Shown: positions 51,155 through 60,215 of the stretch, in pieces | How the letters are laid out: every line of letters starts with the position of its first letter | Numbering within the stretch: position 1 is the first letter of the stretch | Source: Bacillus_I endophytica_A | GTDB taxonomy: Bacteria; Bacillota; Bacilli; Bacillales; Bacillaceae_H | NCBI RefSeq assembly: GCF_026790145.1 | Contig: NZ_JALAMS010000034.1 | Coordinates: 1-64,000, forward strand | Reading direction: 5' to 3' | Length of the DNA: 64,000 bases | Made by a program: the position numbers and the translations under genes | Notes under the pieces: model-generated | Told to the model about the DNA's origin: nothing | The model's input: only the letters and a program-made list of their open reading frames with translations | The model's database searches: none

Positions 51155-51688
51155 TTAATCTTTAATAATAGCTTCTCTTTCTTTAGCACGTTGTTTACGG
51201 AGTTCCTCAAGTTCGCTACCTTCTGGATATGTTGGTAGATTCGGTTTTACCGCTCCAAGCATAACAAGCATACGTGCCTCTTCTTTTCCATCGTTTCTAA
51301 TGCCGCGATATACTCCTGGCGGGCTGCTAATGCAGTCTCTCGCACTTAGTTTAATTTCATGCACCTCACTGTCGCTATCTTCCTGAATCAATGCTGTAAC
51401 TTCTCCCTCAAGGATAAAGAACACTTCTTCTACATCGTCGTGGAGATGTAATGGTCCAATACACCCTGGAGGAAGAACCATTGTACTTAGAGTAAAATGT
51501 TCTGCTGTAATAACATTTGAATCATTATTAGCTGTAGCGCCGCGCCCGATATACCTCATTTGTGCACGTCTATAAGCTGGATCAATCTCTTCTTGGAACT
51601 TTAACACATTCCAATCAAGTGTACGATCTTGCAAGCGAGCCACATATTTCTTTTCAAATTCTTTCACGGAAAAAGTTGCTTTTGTCAT
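51155..51688 (-). CDS. Cupin-domain protein
   Basis: A 177-residue single-cupin protein. Metal-binding motif 1 is PLHLHDDVEEVFFILEGEV and motif 2 is SSPPGVYRGIRNDG, in which the usual His is replaced, so metal binding may be partial. It could be an isomerase or a small dioxygenase acting on an intermediate. It is the first gene of the aromatic cluster behind the likely IclR operator. AAAGGGAGG precedes the ATG. Confidence 0.8.
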   Translation of the reverse strand: MTKATFSVKEFEKKYVARLQDRTLDWNVLKFQEEIDPAYRRAQMRYIGRGATANNDSNVITAEHFTLSTMVLPPGCIGPLHLHDDVEEVFFILEGEVTALIQEDSDSEVHEIKLSARDCISSPPGVYRGIRNDGKEEARMLVMLGAVKPNLPTYPEGSELEELRKQRAKEREAIIKD

Positions 51689-51732
51689 TTTAAAAATCCT
51701 CCCTTTATTAGCTATATATAAAACTCTATTTT

Positions 51733-51748
51733 GTTTTATATATAAAAC
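51733..51748. promoter_or_regulatory. Candidate IclR operator before the aromatic cluster
   Basis: GTTTTATATATAAAAC is a perfect 16-bp palindrome 45 bases before the cupin start. A 14/16 match is at 53448-53463 before the importer gene. Confidence 0.6.
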
Positions 51749-51914
51749 TATGTTTTATCTTTGAATTAATTCTAAAATGAAAATATTCCATTGTCAACAA
51801 AATTTTCAGATAATTTAAAATTTTGTTTAGATAAATCATTTTTGTAAAAAAATCTAAGTAGCTAGTTTAAACTGTTAAAATACAACCAAGCAGCTTATCA
51901 TCTCTAACAAGCAT

Positions 51915-51960
51915 AAAAAATCCATCTAGAAAGTTGCTCTTCAACCTTCTAGATGGATTT
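51915..51960 (-). terminator. Second terminator after the IclR gene
   Basis: AAATCCATCTAGAA/TTCTAGATGGATTT, a perfect 14-bp stem with T6 on the minus strand. Confidence 0.75.
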
Positions 51961-52045
51961 ACGAACTGATAAATATGCAAAAAGTGCACAAAGCTCGTGA
52001 TCGTGAAATCTTCATGCATACATAAATTTATCTTCTTTTAAACAA

Positions 52046-52088
52046 AACAAGTGTGATTCCTCTTAACAATTGAGGATTCACACTTGTT
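52046..52088 (-). terminator. Terminator directly after the IclR gene
   Basis: AACAAGTGTGATTCCTC pairs with GAGGATTCACACTTGTT with one mismatch, with a T-rich tail on the minus strand, 11 bases past the stop. Confidence 0.8.
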
Positions 52089-52098
52089 GAATAAACGA

Positions 52099-52896
52099 TT
52101 ATAGCACCGTTTTACTTCCACTGTAGCCCATATAATCTGATAGTAAGTGAGCCACTTCAAGCAATTTTGGCAATGCAACTTTATCAATAAAGTCTTCCTG
52201 GTAAACCGATTCTACTGCTACGACATTTAAAGCAGCTACAACTTTCCCTGTCCGGTCAAAAATTGGCGCTGCAACAGAGTAGATATCAGGAAGGAATTCC
52301 CCACTTGTTATCGCATATCCTTTTTGACGAATAGATTCCAAATGCTGCTGAAGCTCACCTGGGACTGTTGGAGTTTTATCCGTATAAGGAGTAAGATTTG
52401 AAATATGAAACATTTCCGTTACTCTCTCTTTCGGTTCATATGCAAGTAGTAATTTTCCATTGGCTGTTGCATGAGCTGGGAGCCGTAAGCCAATATTCAC
52501 ATTAACAACAGATATTCCTCTAATCGGAGCACTTCCTACATATACAACTTCCTGTCCATCCAAAATGGATAAATGACAAGAGGCACCGATTTCATCACGT
52601 AATGTTTCCATATAAGGCTGAGCAATCTCTGGGAATTTTAAACTGTTTAAATAACTAAAACCTAATTCAAGTACTTTTGGCGTTAGACTATAACGCTTTG
52701 TATTTTCATCTTGGGCTAGATAACCTAGGTTTTGAAGTGTAAATAACAAACGATATGGGACCGTTCTGCTTACGCCCAAGTGTTTCGCTATTTCTGAAAG
52801 CGACAAACTAGGCTGCTCTTCATTGAAAAGCTTTATAATTTCTAACCCTCTTGTTAATGCGTTGGCGCTATATTTTTCTTTCTCTACGCTTGCCAT
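52099..52896 (-). CDS. IclR-family regulator of the aromatic cluster
   Basis: A 265-residue regulator with a winged HTH (LTRGLEIIKLFNEEQPSLSL, SEIAKHLGVSRTVPYRLLFT) and the IclR effector domain (IGLRLPAHATANGKLLLAYE, GYAITSGEFLPDIYSVAAPI). It sits between the minus-strand aromatic operon and the plus-strand importer gene and probably controls both through matching palindromes. The inducer is likely an aromatic acid. GGAGGGG precedes the ATG. Confidence 0.88.
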   Translation of the reverse strand: MASVEKEKYSANALTRGLEIIKLFNEEQPSLSLSEIAKHLGVSRTVPYRLLFTLQNLGYLAQDENTKRYSLTPKVLELGFSYLNSLKFPEIAQPYMETLRDEIGASCHLSILDGQEVVYVGSAPIRGISVVNVNIGLRLPAHATANGKLLLAYEPKERVTEMFHISNLTPYTDKTPTVPGELQQHLESIRQKGYAITSGEFLPDIYSVAAPIFDRTGKVVAALNVVAVESVYQEDFIDKVALPKLLEVAHLLSDYMGYSGSKTVL

Positions 52897-53628
52897 TTAA
52901 GTACCCCTCCTGTTGTTTATTATTCTAACTTTCTGACACCTTAAGCTTATATAGAAGTAAACTACCTTTACCTTTCTTTCTCTAAAAAAGGTAAAAGCAC
53001 CCCTGACAGCCTCTTTTTATCAGACCATCTATTGTCACTATAAATAAAAGTAAAAACTAAGTGCCTCTAACTTCAATATGCTTTAGTTAATCATTTTTCA
53101 AAAGGTTTATATTAAAGAGTTATGTACAACATTTCTAGTTTTCTTTGCTTAAACCTCTATTTAACCTCTGATTATACAATAATTTCATAGTTAATCGTTC
53201 ATATCCAAAACATTATTTATATGTAAATTATAGGTTTTTATAAGTTTGAATTCAACACGAATAAACAAGAATCCTTAACAACTTATGGATTCCTTACAGT
53301 CTTAATATTATTTTTTGTAATTACAAGAAATGAAGTTTTCGATGACATGAATTTATGTAAAAATAGGATTTCTTAAAATATTGAATTTTCAAAATATTAA
53401 ATTGACAAATGATTTTGGTTATTTTATTGTTAAAAAATAAAAACAAAGTTTTATAAGTAAAACACAAATGGTATTTCTACTTATCGTGTTTTCATAGAAA
53501 AGTAAAGAATGAGGAGAATTATTAATTTTGCTGAAGAGAATAAATCTTTCTTTAGTGAATTCCCCTCTATTCATTTGCTTTTCGCTTTATATCATAAGGA
53601 ATTTAATATTTAATAGGGAGAGGATAAG
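52897..53628. other. Long regulatory spacer before the importer gene
   Basis: AT-rich region of 730 bases. It contains the candidate IclR site (53448-53463) and a small hairpin at about 53267-53295. A 72-codon frame at 53528-53746 overlaps the importer start and is not supported as a gene. Confidence 0.45.
53448..53463. promoter_or_regulatory. Candidate IclR operator before the importer gene
   Basis: GTTTTATAAGTAAAAC differs at two of 16 positions from the palindrome at 51733-51748. Confidence 0.5.
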
Positions 53629-54933
53629 ATGTTACAGGGACAAAAAAGATGGTTGTATATTATCGTACCCGTTTTCTTTTTTTGGTTCTTCGGACAAATT
53701 GACAAAGTTGGGATTTCTGTCATTCAAACAGACCCCGAATTTTTAGATGCACTTGGGATAACAGGTGAAAATAAAAATGCAAAAATTGGCCTCCTTTCAT
53801 TTGTCTTTACTATTGCATATGGGGTGTCAAATCTCTTTTGGGGCTTCATTATCGACAAATTAGGTGCACGAAAAACTGCTATTGCCGGATTATGTGTTTG
53901 GACGCTTACTATGATTTCGTCAGGTCTCAGTACTTCATATGAAATGTTTTTAATAAGCCGAATTATTCTTGGTTTTGGAGAAGGAATGATGATCCCTGTA
54001 TCTGGTAAGTTTATTTCTGCATGGTTTAATAAAATTGAATTAGGACGTGCTCAGGCATCATGGCTTACAGGAAACTATTTAGGGCCTGCTATTGGATCTG
54101 TTGTACTTGTACTCGTTATTTCATCATTTCACTGGCAGGCAGCTTTCTTTATGTTAGCAGCCTTTAACTTATTTATTAATATCCCCATGTTTATCTTCCT
54201 GACAAGAAATACACCAGAAGAACACCCGGGAGTTAGTAAAGATGAACTAGCTTTTATCCGTCAGTCAGATTATGAGAAAGAAGAAAAAATAACCGAGAAT
54301 AAAAATTTTGCTCAAGATTACCGTTTCTGGCTTGTCTGGATTGGGATGCTAGTAAATTCTTTTCTCTTCTTCGGAATCAGCATTTGGCTCCCTACATATC
54401 TCATAGAAGCCAAAGGATTTGAGCAAGAAGGCATGTCAAGTATTACTTCACTTTCCTGGTTATTTGCGCTTGGGTTTGTTTTAGCATGTGGTTTTCTTGC
54501 CGATAAAACAAATCGGCCAAGTTTAATGGCAACCATTTTATTTTCAATGACAGCCGGATTTTTAACACTAGCTGTTTTTATCCCTAATCCAATTTTAGCG
54601 GGAGTTTGTATGGGACTTGCAATGGGCTGTCAAGGAGGTGTTTTCCATCTAAGTAATATGCTAATAGTAAAATATTCAACACCTAAAACAGCTGGACGGG
54701 CAGCTGGTTTGTTAGGTTTTGCAAATATTATGGGCGGCTTTTCAAGCTATATTATGGGATGGCTTCGTGACCTATCAGATGGTGACTTCAGTATATCAAT
54801 TGCTATGTTAATTTTTGCATCTCTTCTAGGTGTAAGCGCTTACGCATTTACTATTAAGAAAGAATCTACTGAACTTCATGAAAATTACGTGCCTATTCAA
54901 AAAACGAATGGTCCTGACTCTAAAACTCTTTAA
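53629..54933 (+). CDS. MFS importer of aromatic or organic acids (ACS family)
   Basis: A 434-residue, 12-helix permease of the anion:cation symporter group (phthalate/hydroxyphenylacetate/hexuronate type). It starts QKRWLYIIVPVFFFWFFGQI and has GFIIDKLGARKTAIAGLCVW (loop 2-3 MFS signature), GFGEGMMIPVSGKF in helix 4 and GLAMGCQGGVFHLSN in helix 10. It should bring in the substrate of the aromatic operon by proton symport. It is transcribed away from that operon. GGGAGAGG precedes the ATG. Confidence 0.87.
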   Translation: MLQGQKRWLYIIVPVFFFWFFGQIDKVGISVIQTDPEFLDALGITGENKNAKIGLLSFVFTIAYGVSNLFWGFIIDKLGARKTAIAGLCVWTLTMISSGLSTSYEMFLISRIILGFGEGMMIPVSGKFISAWFNKIELGRAQASWLTGNYLGPAIGSVVLVLVISSFHWQAAFFMLAAFNLFINIPMFIFLTRNTPEEHPGVSKDELAFIRQSDYEKEEKITENKNFAQDYRFWLVWIGMLVNSFLFFGISIWLPTYLIEAKGFEQEGMSSITSLSWLFALGFVLACGFLADKTNRPSLMATILFSMTAGFLTLAVFIPNPILAGVCMGLAMGCQGGVFHLSNMLIVKYSTPKTAGRAAGLLGFANIMGGFSSYIMGWLRDLSDGDFSISIAMLIFASLLGVSAYAFTIKKESTELHENYVPIQKTNGPDSKTL

Positions 54934-55360
54934 TAGCACTACAGAAACTTCATAGTCTTCACAATGACAAATCATATCCAACATAAAATGAGCCCCTTTT
55001 TTAATAACACAATCATTATTATAGATACCTTATTCGTCTAACCTTTCATATTTTTAAAATTTCATCTTTTCCTCTTTTAACTGTTTAATAGTTAATCATT
55101 AGACTCTTATTATGTCTAATAATAGGTAAGAGGTAGAATGACGAACAGCCAAGGCTATTTTGAAAAAGCACTTGGCTTGCTAGGTATCACTAGATTTATC
55201 TACATGAAAGGCAACCTCCTTTATTCTTGAATAAACGAACTGATGTAAATATATTAGGAGGTAATGAACTGTGCTATTTCGTTTTACATTCTTTTTATGT
55301 ATATAAAGCAGCTAAAAGTAAATACTGTAACTGTTATAAATGAAAAAGGAGGCTGTCAAC
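54934..55360. other. Spacer upstream of sspH
   Basis: No full gene. A possible 11-codon leader (GTG at 55272 after AGGAGGTAA, reading MLFRFTFFLCI) lies upstream of sspH. A weak sigma-G-like promoter (GAATA at 55229, TATATTA at 55250, 16-base spacer) fits forespore expression. Confidence 0.3.
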
Positions 55361-55540
55361 ATGGATGCACAAAGAGCACAAGAAATTTCTAATTCAACGA
55401 ACATGGCTAATATAATGTATAATGGAAAAAATGTTTATATTGAACATGTAGATCAAGAAAATGGAACAGCTACAATTCATAATATTGATGAACCAAATAA
55501 TAAACAAAGTGTTTCTATATCAGATTTAACAGAACAATAA
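55361..55540 (+). CDS. sspH: H-type small acid-soluble spore protein
   Basis: A 59-residue protein of the SspH family: MDAQRAQEISNSTNMANIMY, NVYIEHVDQENGTATIHNID and the tail VSISDLTEQ follow the family from end to end. It is made in the forespore and carried in the spore core; its exact role is unclear. The ATG at 55361 follows AAAGGAGG; the frame opens at 55340. It is monocistronic with two terminators in tandem. Confidence 0.9.
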   Translation: MDAQRAQEISNSTNMANIMYNGKNVYIEHVDQENGTATIHNIDEPNNKQSVSISDLTEQ

Positions 55541-55579
55541 TTTAGTTAAAAAAGATATATAAGACAATGTGTTTCTTTT

Positions 55580-55606
55580 AAAAGACTCCTTAATAAGGAG
55601 TCTTTT
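55580..55606 (+). terminator. Terminator of sspH
   Basis: Perfect stem AAAAGACTCCTT/AAGGAGTCTTTT with a 3-base loop, 40 bases past the stop. Confidence 0.85.
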
Positions 55607-55616
55607 CAGAGCGTAG

Positions 55617-55655
55617 ACAAGCCCCATCCTAATCTAAAGTTAGGATGGGGCTTGT
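55617..55655. terminator. Second, GC-rich hairpin
   Basis: ACAAGCCCCATCCTAA/TTAGGATGGGGCTTGT, a perfect 16-bp stem with a 7-base loop, directly behind the first. It could also end the minus-strand gene at 55741. Confidence 0.8.
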
Positions 55656-55740
55656 TTGTGTATCTGACAAAAGACTCTGTTGATTAGGCTAGACATGTTT
55701 CTCACCATGTGCAATTAATCATTTAAGAGTAAATTGGCCT

Positions 55741-56229
55741 CTATATGAAAGCATTTACGATATCTTCTGTCTTTAGTTCTAATAATTTCTTCAGAAATTG
55801 TATAGTTTTCTTAGTACCTTCGTTTTCTTCCATATTAGGATTGTTTTGTTCAAATTCAGTAAGAATTTGAGTAATTGCTGTTTTATAACCTGTTGTTTTG
55901 ATAAACCATTCACCTAAAAGTTGCTTAGTAGCTTCTCGTTCTTCTTCATTTTTAACAGCAAATAAACTTTCCATCTCAGGTTCTTTTAATGTAATTGAAC
56001 TGAGATTTTCGTCCATAACAATCCAAAAAGAATTTTTTTGATGTTCATAATGATGCTCATAATGTTTGTGTTCTTTTAATAACAAATAATCAATTTCAAG
56101 CTTAACCCCATAAAAAGGATTATTTACAGTTGGAATAAGAAGTTCTTTAATATTAACGTTCTTTACAAGGTCCACATATAGTTCTACACCATGTGTAGTT
56201 TGAATTCCTTTAGCATCTAACAAACTCAT
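55741..56229 (-). CDS. Hypothetical protein of about 162 residues
   Basis: I do not recognise the family. The start (LLDAKGIQTTHGVELYVDLV) and mid-part (FYGVKLEIDYLLLKEHKHYE) look globular, with a His-rich turn EHKHYEHHYEH. The C-terminal half is acidic and helical. There is no signal peptide or membrane helix. It is the last gene of the pentose-phosphate group, 52 bases after tal. The ATG at 56229 follows GGGGGT. Confidence 0.6.
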   Translation of the reverse strand: MSLLDAKGIQTTHGVELYVDLVKNVNIKELLIPTVNNPFYGVKLEIDYLLLKEHKHYEHHYEHQKNSFWIVMDENLSSITLKEPEMESLFAVKNEEEREATKQLLGEWFIKTTGYKTAITQILTEFEQNNPNMEENEGTKKTIQFLKKLLELKTEDIVNAFI

Positions 56230-56281
56230 CACACTGACCCCCAGTCATATCAAAATAAAATACCCATTTAATTAAATTAAT

Positions 56282-56950
56282 TTAATTTTTAACTGCTTTT
56301 TCCCAATCAGCTGCAAATTTTTCAATTCCTTGCTCAGTTAAAGGATGCTTCACTAATTGCTCAATGACAGCATAAGGGATTGTTGCAATATGAGCTCCTG
56401 CAAGTGCCACACGCGTGACATGATCAGGATGCCTTACAGATGCAGCAATAATTTGAGAATCTATATTTTGAACTCGGAATAATTCGGCAATTTTAGATAC
56501 TAAATATACTCCATTTTCAGAGATATCATCTAGGCGTCCTAAGAATGGAGAAACATAAGTTGCACCAGCACGAGCTGCCAAAAGAGCTTGGTTCACTGTA
56601 AAAATAAGGGTTACGTTTGTTTTTACCCCCTTCTTAGAAAGATAACGTGTCGCCTCTAATCCCTCTAATGTCATAGGAAGTTTAATGGTTATCTTTTTAT
56701 CTCCATTGTTAATTTTAATTAATTCTTCAGCTTGAGCAATCATTTCTTCGGCTGTAACAGCATCTGGAGTTACCTCTGCAGAAACGGATTCAACCTCTGG
56801 TACTACTTGACAAATTTCTTCAATACGGTCTTCGAATTTTATACCTTCTTTTGCAACTAAAGATGGGTTCGTTGTCACCCCAGATAAAATACCGATTTTG
56901 TATGATTTTTTAATATCCTCAAGGTTTGCAGTATCAATAAAAAATTTCAT
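56282..56950 (-). CDS. tal: Transaldolase-like protein (TalC/FSA type)
   Basis: A 222-residue class I aldolase of the short transaldolase group. It has MKFFIDTANLEDIKK, SGVTTNPSLVAKEG, the Schiff-base Lys in KKITIKLPMTLEGL and TNVTLIFTVNQALLAARAGA, then YVSPFLGRLDDI. It moves dihydroxyacetone units between sedoheptulose-7-phosphate and glyceraldehyde-3-phosphate, or acts as fructose-6-phosphate aldolase. It lies 45 bases after gnd in the pentose-phosphate operon. GGAGG precedes the ATG. Confidence 0.9.
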   Translation of the reverse strand: MKFFIDTANLEDIKKSYKIGILSGVTTNPSLVAKEGIKFEDRIEEICQVVPEVESVSAEVTPDAVTAEEMIAQAEELIKINNGDKKITIKLPMTLEGLEATRYLSKKGVKTNVTLIFTVNQALLAARAGATYVSPFLGRLDDISENGVYLVSKIAELFRVQNIDSQIIAASVRHPDHVTRVALAGAHIATIPYAVIEQLVKHPLTEQGIEKFAADWEKAVKN

Positions 56951-56995
56951 AATTTCATTCCTCCATTATTTTAAAATTCATATGGGTATATCTTT

Positions 56996-57892
56996 TTATT
57001 TTTTTTCTACAGCATGTCCGCCAAATTCGTTTCGGAGAGCTGCTACAACTTTTCCTGTAAATGTGTCGTTTTCTAACGAGCGATAGCGCATTAATAGAGA
57101 CATCGCAATAACTGGAGTAGCTGTCTGCAAATCTAAAGCTGTTTCAACTGTCCATTTTCCTTCACCTGAAGAATGCATAATACCTCTAATACCATCCAAC
57201 TTGGCATCTTTAGAAAAGGAATTTTCTGTTAGTTCCATAAGCCATGAGCGAATAACCGATCCATTATTCCATACTCTTGCTACTCCTTCATAGTTATAAT
57301 CAAATTCACTTTTTTCTAACACTTCAAATCCTTCACCAATTGCTGCCATCATTCCATATTCAATACCATTATGAACCATTTTCAAGAAATGCCCACTTCC
57401 CGCTTTTCCTGCATAAAAATATCCATTTTCTACAGCCGTATCACGGAATATAGGTTCGACCAAATCCCATGCTTCAGGATCTCCACCAATCATATAACAA
57501 GCCCCATAACGAGCCCCTTCTATTCCCCCTGAAGTTCCCACATCCATAAAATGAATTCCTTTTTCTTTTAACTGATTATAACGATTAATAGATTCTTTAT
57601 AGTGAGAGTTACCTGCTTCGATTACAATATCCCCTTTTTCTAACAGAGGCGTAATTTCATCAATAACTGAATCCACAACAATATGGGGAATCATCATCCA
57701 AAGAACTCTAGGTGTTTCCAATGAGTGAATGAGTTCCTTTAAACTAGATGTACCTGTACCTCCATACTTTCTCATTTCTTCAACAGCATCTGTATTTACA
57801 TCAAATGCTACAACCTGGTGACGTTGGTCTAGTAGATTTTGACCTAAATTTATACCCATTTTCCCTAAACCAATTAACCCAATTTTCATCAT
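56996..57892 (-). CDS. gnd: 6-phosphogluconate dehydrogenase, decarboxylating (short form)
   Basis: A 298-residue enzyme of the short, YqeC-like type. The cofactor fold is MKIGLIGLGKMGINLGQNL, the substrate loops are VIEAGNSHYKESIN and MDVGTSGGIEGARYGACYMIGG, and the catalytic Lys is in GHFLKMVHNGIEYGMM. It turns 6-phosphogluconate into ribulose-5-phosphate and CO2. It is part of the zwf-gnd-tal order, separated from zwf by a broken transketolase fragment. GGAGG precedes an ATG pair at 57892/57889. Confidence 0.92.
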   Translation of the reverse strand: MMKIGLIGLGKMGINLGQNLLDQRHQVVAFDVNTDAVEEMRKYGGTGTSSLKELIHSLETPRVLWMMIPHIVVDSVIDEITPLLEKGDIVIEAGNSHYKESINRYNQLKEKGIHFMDVGTSGGIEGARYGACYMIGGDPEAWDLVEPIFRDTAVENGYFYAGKAGSGHFLKMVHNGIEYGMMAAIGEGFEVLEKSEFDYNYEGVARVWNNGSVIRSWLMELTENSFSKDAKLDGIRGIMHSSGEGKWTVETALDLQTATPVIAMSLLMRYRSLENDTFTGKVVAALRNEFGGHAVEKK

Positions 57893-58039
57893 GATTGCCT
57901 CCTACCATTAATATTTAGCTAAATAAAAATTGTTATTTTCCACTTAACGGTCTGGCTTTTTCTATCTTCAAATACTTGGTATAGAAAAGTTGTTGTGCTT
58001 CTTGTCTTTACATGATTTTGATTTAGGCATGTATTATAC

Positions 58040-58203
58040 TTTTATTAATGTGAAGAATATTTTCAAATAATTCGCCCATAAAGCATATGTCATAGGCGTA
58101 CCACCAATAGAAATCCAAGATAACCAGATTTCTCCTCATTAACAGTATCGGTAGATAAAGTTCGAATGGTATTTATAGCAAGTGTTTCAATGTTAGTATT
58201 CAT
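58040..58203 (-). pseudogene. Truncated, frameshifted transketolase N-terminus
   Basis: On the minus strand, ATG at 58203 with GGAAGGA upstream opens MNTNIETLAINTIRTLSTD, continues VNEEKSGYLG, then shifts frame and resumes IGGTPMTYALWANYLKIF. Together this is the start of transketolase (…ANSGHPGLPMGAAPMAYALW…), with the conserved His-Pro changed and the rest of the 660-residue gene gone. It stands between zwf and gnd, where a tkt gene would complete the pathway set. Confidence 0.78.
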
Positions 58204-58254
58204 AGATATTATTCCTTCCTAACAACTTTCTTATTTTGTTTTAAAGCGGTCAAA

Positions 58255-59742
58255 CTAATTTTTACGTTCCGAGTATTCTTCATCAAACCACCATTTGAAC
58301 CCGTTCTCTTCTAGTAAACGATTAGCTTCATCTGGGCCATGGGAACCTGATGAGTATGAATAAAGAGGCAAAAGATTTTCTTCAAAGGCTTCTAGTATTG
58401 GCTGAATCCATTCCCAAGCTAATTCAACTTCTTTCCAATGAGCAAAGAAGGTGGAATCACCTGTTAAAGCATCGAAAATTAGACGTTCATAAGCTTCAGG
58501 TGCCCCTTTTTGATCTGCTGCAAACTCCACTCTAACCGGTTCGATTTTTCCATTTTTTAATGGGTTTTTACTATTCAACTGTAAGGCTACATTTTCATGT
58601 GGGTTAATTTCAATAATTAAGAGATTTGGTTCAACTATCTCATCCTGATTTTCGTACAGATCTTTTAAGTAGTTTTTAAATTCAATGACAATTCGAGTTG
58701 ACTTATCCTTCATTCTTTTTCCAGTCCGAATGTAAAAAGGTACTCCATTCCAAAAGGAATTATCAATCCATAAGCGTGCAGCTACAAATGTATCATTTTG
58801 AGAAGAAGAATCAATTTTAGGTTCATCGGTATATTTCACAACTGGTTGACCATGAATTTCACCTGCATCATATTGACCTCGGATAATATGCAGACCTACA
58901 TCTTCTTTCTTTATCGAACGAAGTGAATCCATCACTTTCCTCTTTTCATCACGGATTTCGTGTGAACTAAGTTTTTTAGGAAGATGCATAGCAGTCATCA
59001 TTACGAGTTGTAGCATGTGATTTTGAACCATATCCCGAATTGCGCCTGTTTGATCATAATAATCAGCTCTTTTTTCTACTCCGACCGTCTCACTTGCTGT
59101 AATCTGAACATTAGCAATATGTTGGTTATTCCATAATGATTGAAGAATAGGATTGGCAAATTCTAAAGCCTCCAAGTTTTGAACCATCGATTTTCCAAGA
59201 TAATGATCAATTCGATAAATTTCATCTTCTTTGAAGGCTTGACTTAATTTTTCGTTTAAGTCTTGCGCAGATGCCAAATCATGCCCAAATGGTTTTTCAA
59301 TAATGAGACGCTTCCACCCTTTTGTAGAACCTAATCCACTTTCTTTGATGTTTAATGCAATAAGATCGAAAAAATCTGGTGCTACCGATAAATAGAACAT
59401 CCGATTTTCCGGAATCCTTAGTTCTTCTTCACGTCGTTGAACAAGCTCTAATAAATCTGCATAATCTTTATTATTTGTCGCATCTAAGGCTTTGTAACAG
59501 AAAGAGCTTATAAAATCCTCTATTTTTGAATGATTATTTATCAATCGTCGAGAAAAGGTTTCTACTGATTGTCTCACCTGATTTTGAAAATCTATATCAG
59601 ACATTTCTTCTATACCTGACCCAATAATAGAAATAGATGGAGGTATTTTCTCATCTAAAAACAAATTATATAGAGCAGGAAAAATTTTTCTTTTAGCCAA
59701 ATCCCCTGTCGCTCCAAATAAAACAAAAGTCATCGAGTCCAT
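58255..59742 (-). CDS. zwf: Glucose-6-phosphate 1-dehydrogenase
   Basis: A 495-residue enzyme, the first step of the oxidative pentose-phosphate pathway: VLFGATGDLAKRKIFPAL (NADP fold), EKPFGHDLASAQDLN, the substrate motif RIDHYLGKSMVQNL with the key Asp-His, and ITASETVGVEKRADYYDQTG. FYIRTGKRM and the C-terminus are complete. AAAGGAGG precedes the ATG at 59742. Its downstream partner gnd follows after the tkt remnant. Confidence 0.95.
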   Translation of the reverse strand: MDSMTFVLFGATGDLAKRKIFPALYNLFLDEKIPPSISIIGSGIEEMSDIDFQNQVRQSVETFSRRLINNHSKIEDFISSFCYKALDATNNKDYADLLELVQRREEELRIPENRMFYLSVAPDFFDLIALNIKESGLGSTKGWKRLIIEKPFGHDLASAQDLNEKLSQAFKEDEIYRIDHYLGKSMVQNLEALEFANPILQSLWNNQHIANVQITASETVGVEKRADYYDQTGAIRDMVQNHMLQLVMMTAMHLPKKLSSHEIRDEKRKVMDSLRSIKKEDVGLHIIRGQYDAGEIHGQPVVKYTDEPKIDSSSQNDTFVAARLWIDNSFWNGVPFYIRTGKRMKDKSTRIVIEFKNYLKDLYENQDEIVEPNLLIIEINPHENVALQLNSKNPLKNGKIEPVRVEFAADQKGAPEAYERLIFDALTGDSTFFAHWKEVELAWEWIQPILEAFEENLLPLYSYSSGSHGPDEANRLLEENGFKWWFDEEYSERKN

Positions 59743-60092
59743 TCCACAATCCTCCTTTTAATGAAATTATTTATTTGGTTTTTTACATTAACTGCAAAGA
59801 ACTATATCTAATTTTGATTCCGTTTAAATATTTCTTTATTGATTTCACTAGAAACGATTTCATGAGAAGATACCCATAACCGATAAACAAACCCCCCTTG
59901 TTTTTAGGAAGTTTTCCCACTTTGAAAAGTTTGTCCTTTTGTTTTATCAATTATGTACATGATAGTAAGAAGGACAAATGATATCAGCAAAACAAGACAA
60001 TGCTTCTTCCCCTTTCTAGGCTTAAAATGTTCTATAAGAAGCAGAAGATTTATTTCTTACTGAACTAAAGGATATTAATGTAAACAAGTAGC
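59743..60092. other. Promoter region of zwf and 3' spacer of namA
   Basis: AT-rich, no supported gene and no clear operator. Confidence 0.35.
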
Positions 60093-60124
60093 AAAAAAGG
60101 ACCTTCAACTGAAGATCCTTTTTT
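60093..60124 (-). terminator. Terminator of namA
   Basis: AAAAAAGGA/TCCTTTTTT with an inner CTTC/GAAG pairing, about 90 bases past the namA stop. Confidence 0.7.
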
Positions 60125-60215
60125 CCCTACTAAATATTTTATGATTTAATTCTGCTTATTTACTATTTATCATAATGACAAGCTTTTCTTAGATAGATAC
60201 CATTTGAATGTAAGC

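Noticed and set aside
53528..53746. Plus-strand frame of 72 codons with TTG start
   Set aside because: It has a possible GAGGAG site but overlaps the importer gene by more than 100 bases and shows no family.
54831..54844. TGTAAGCGCTTACG, a near-perfect cre
   Set aside because: It lies inside the 3' end of the importer gene (codons for GVSAYA) with no downstream gene close enough; probably chance.
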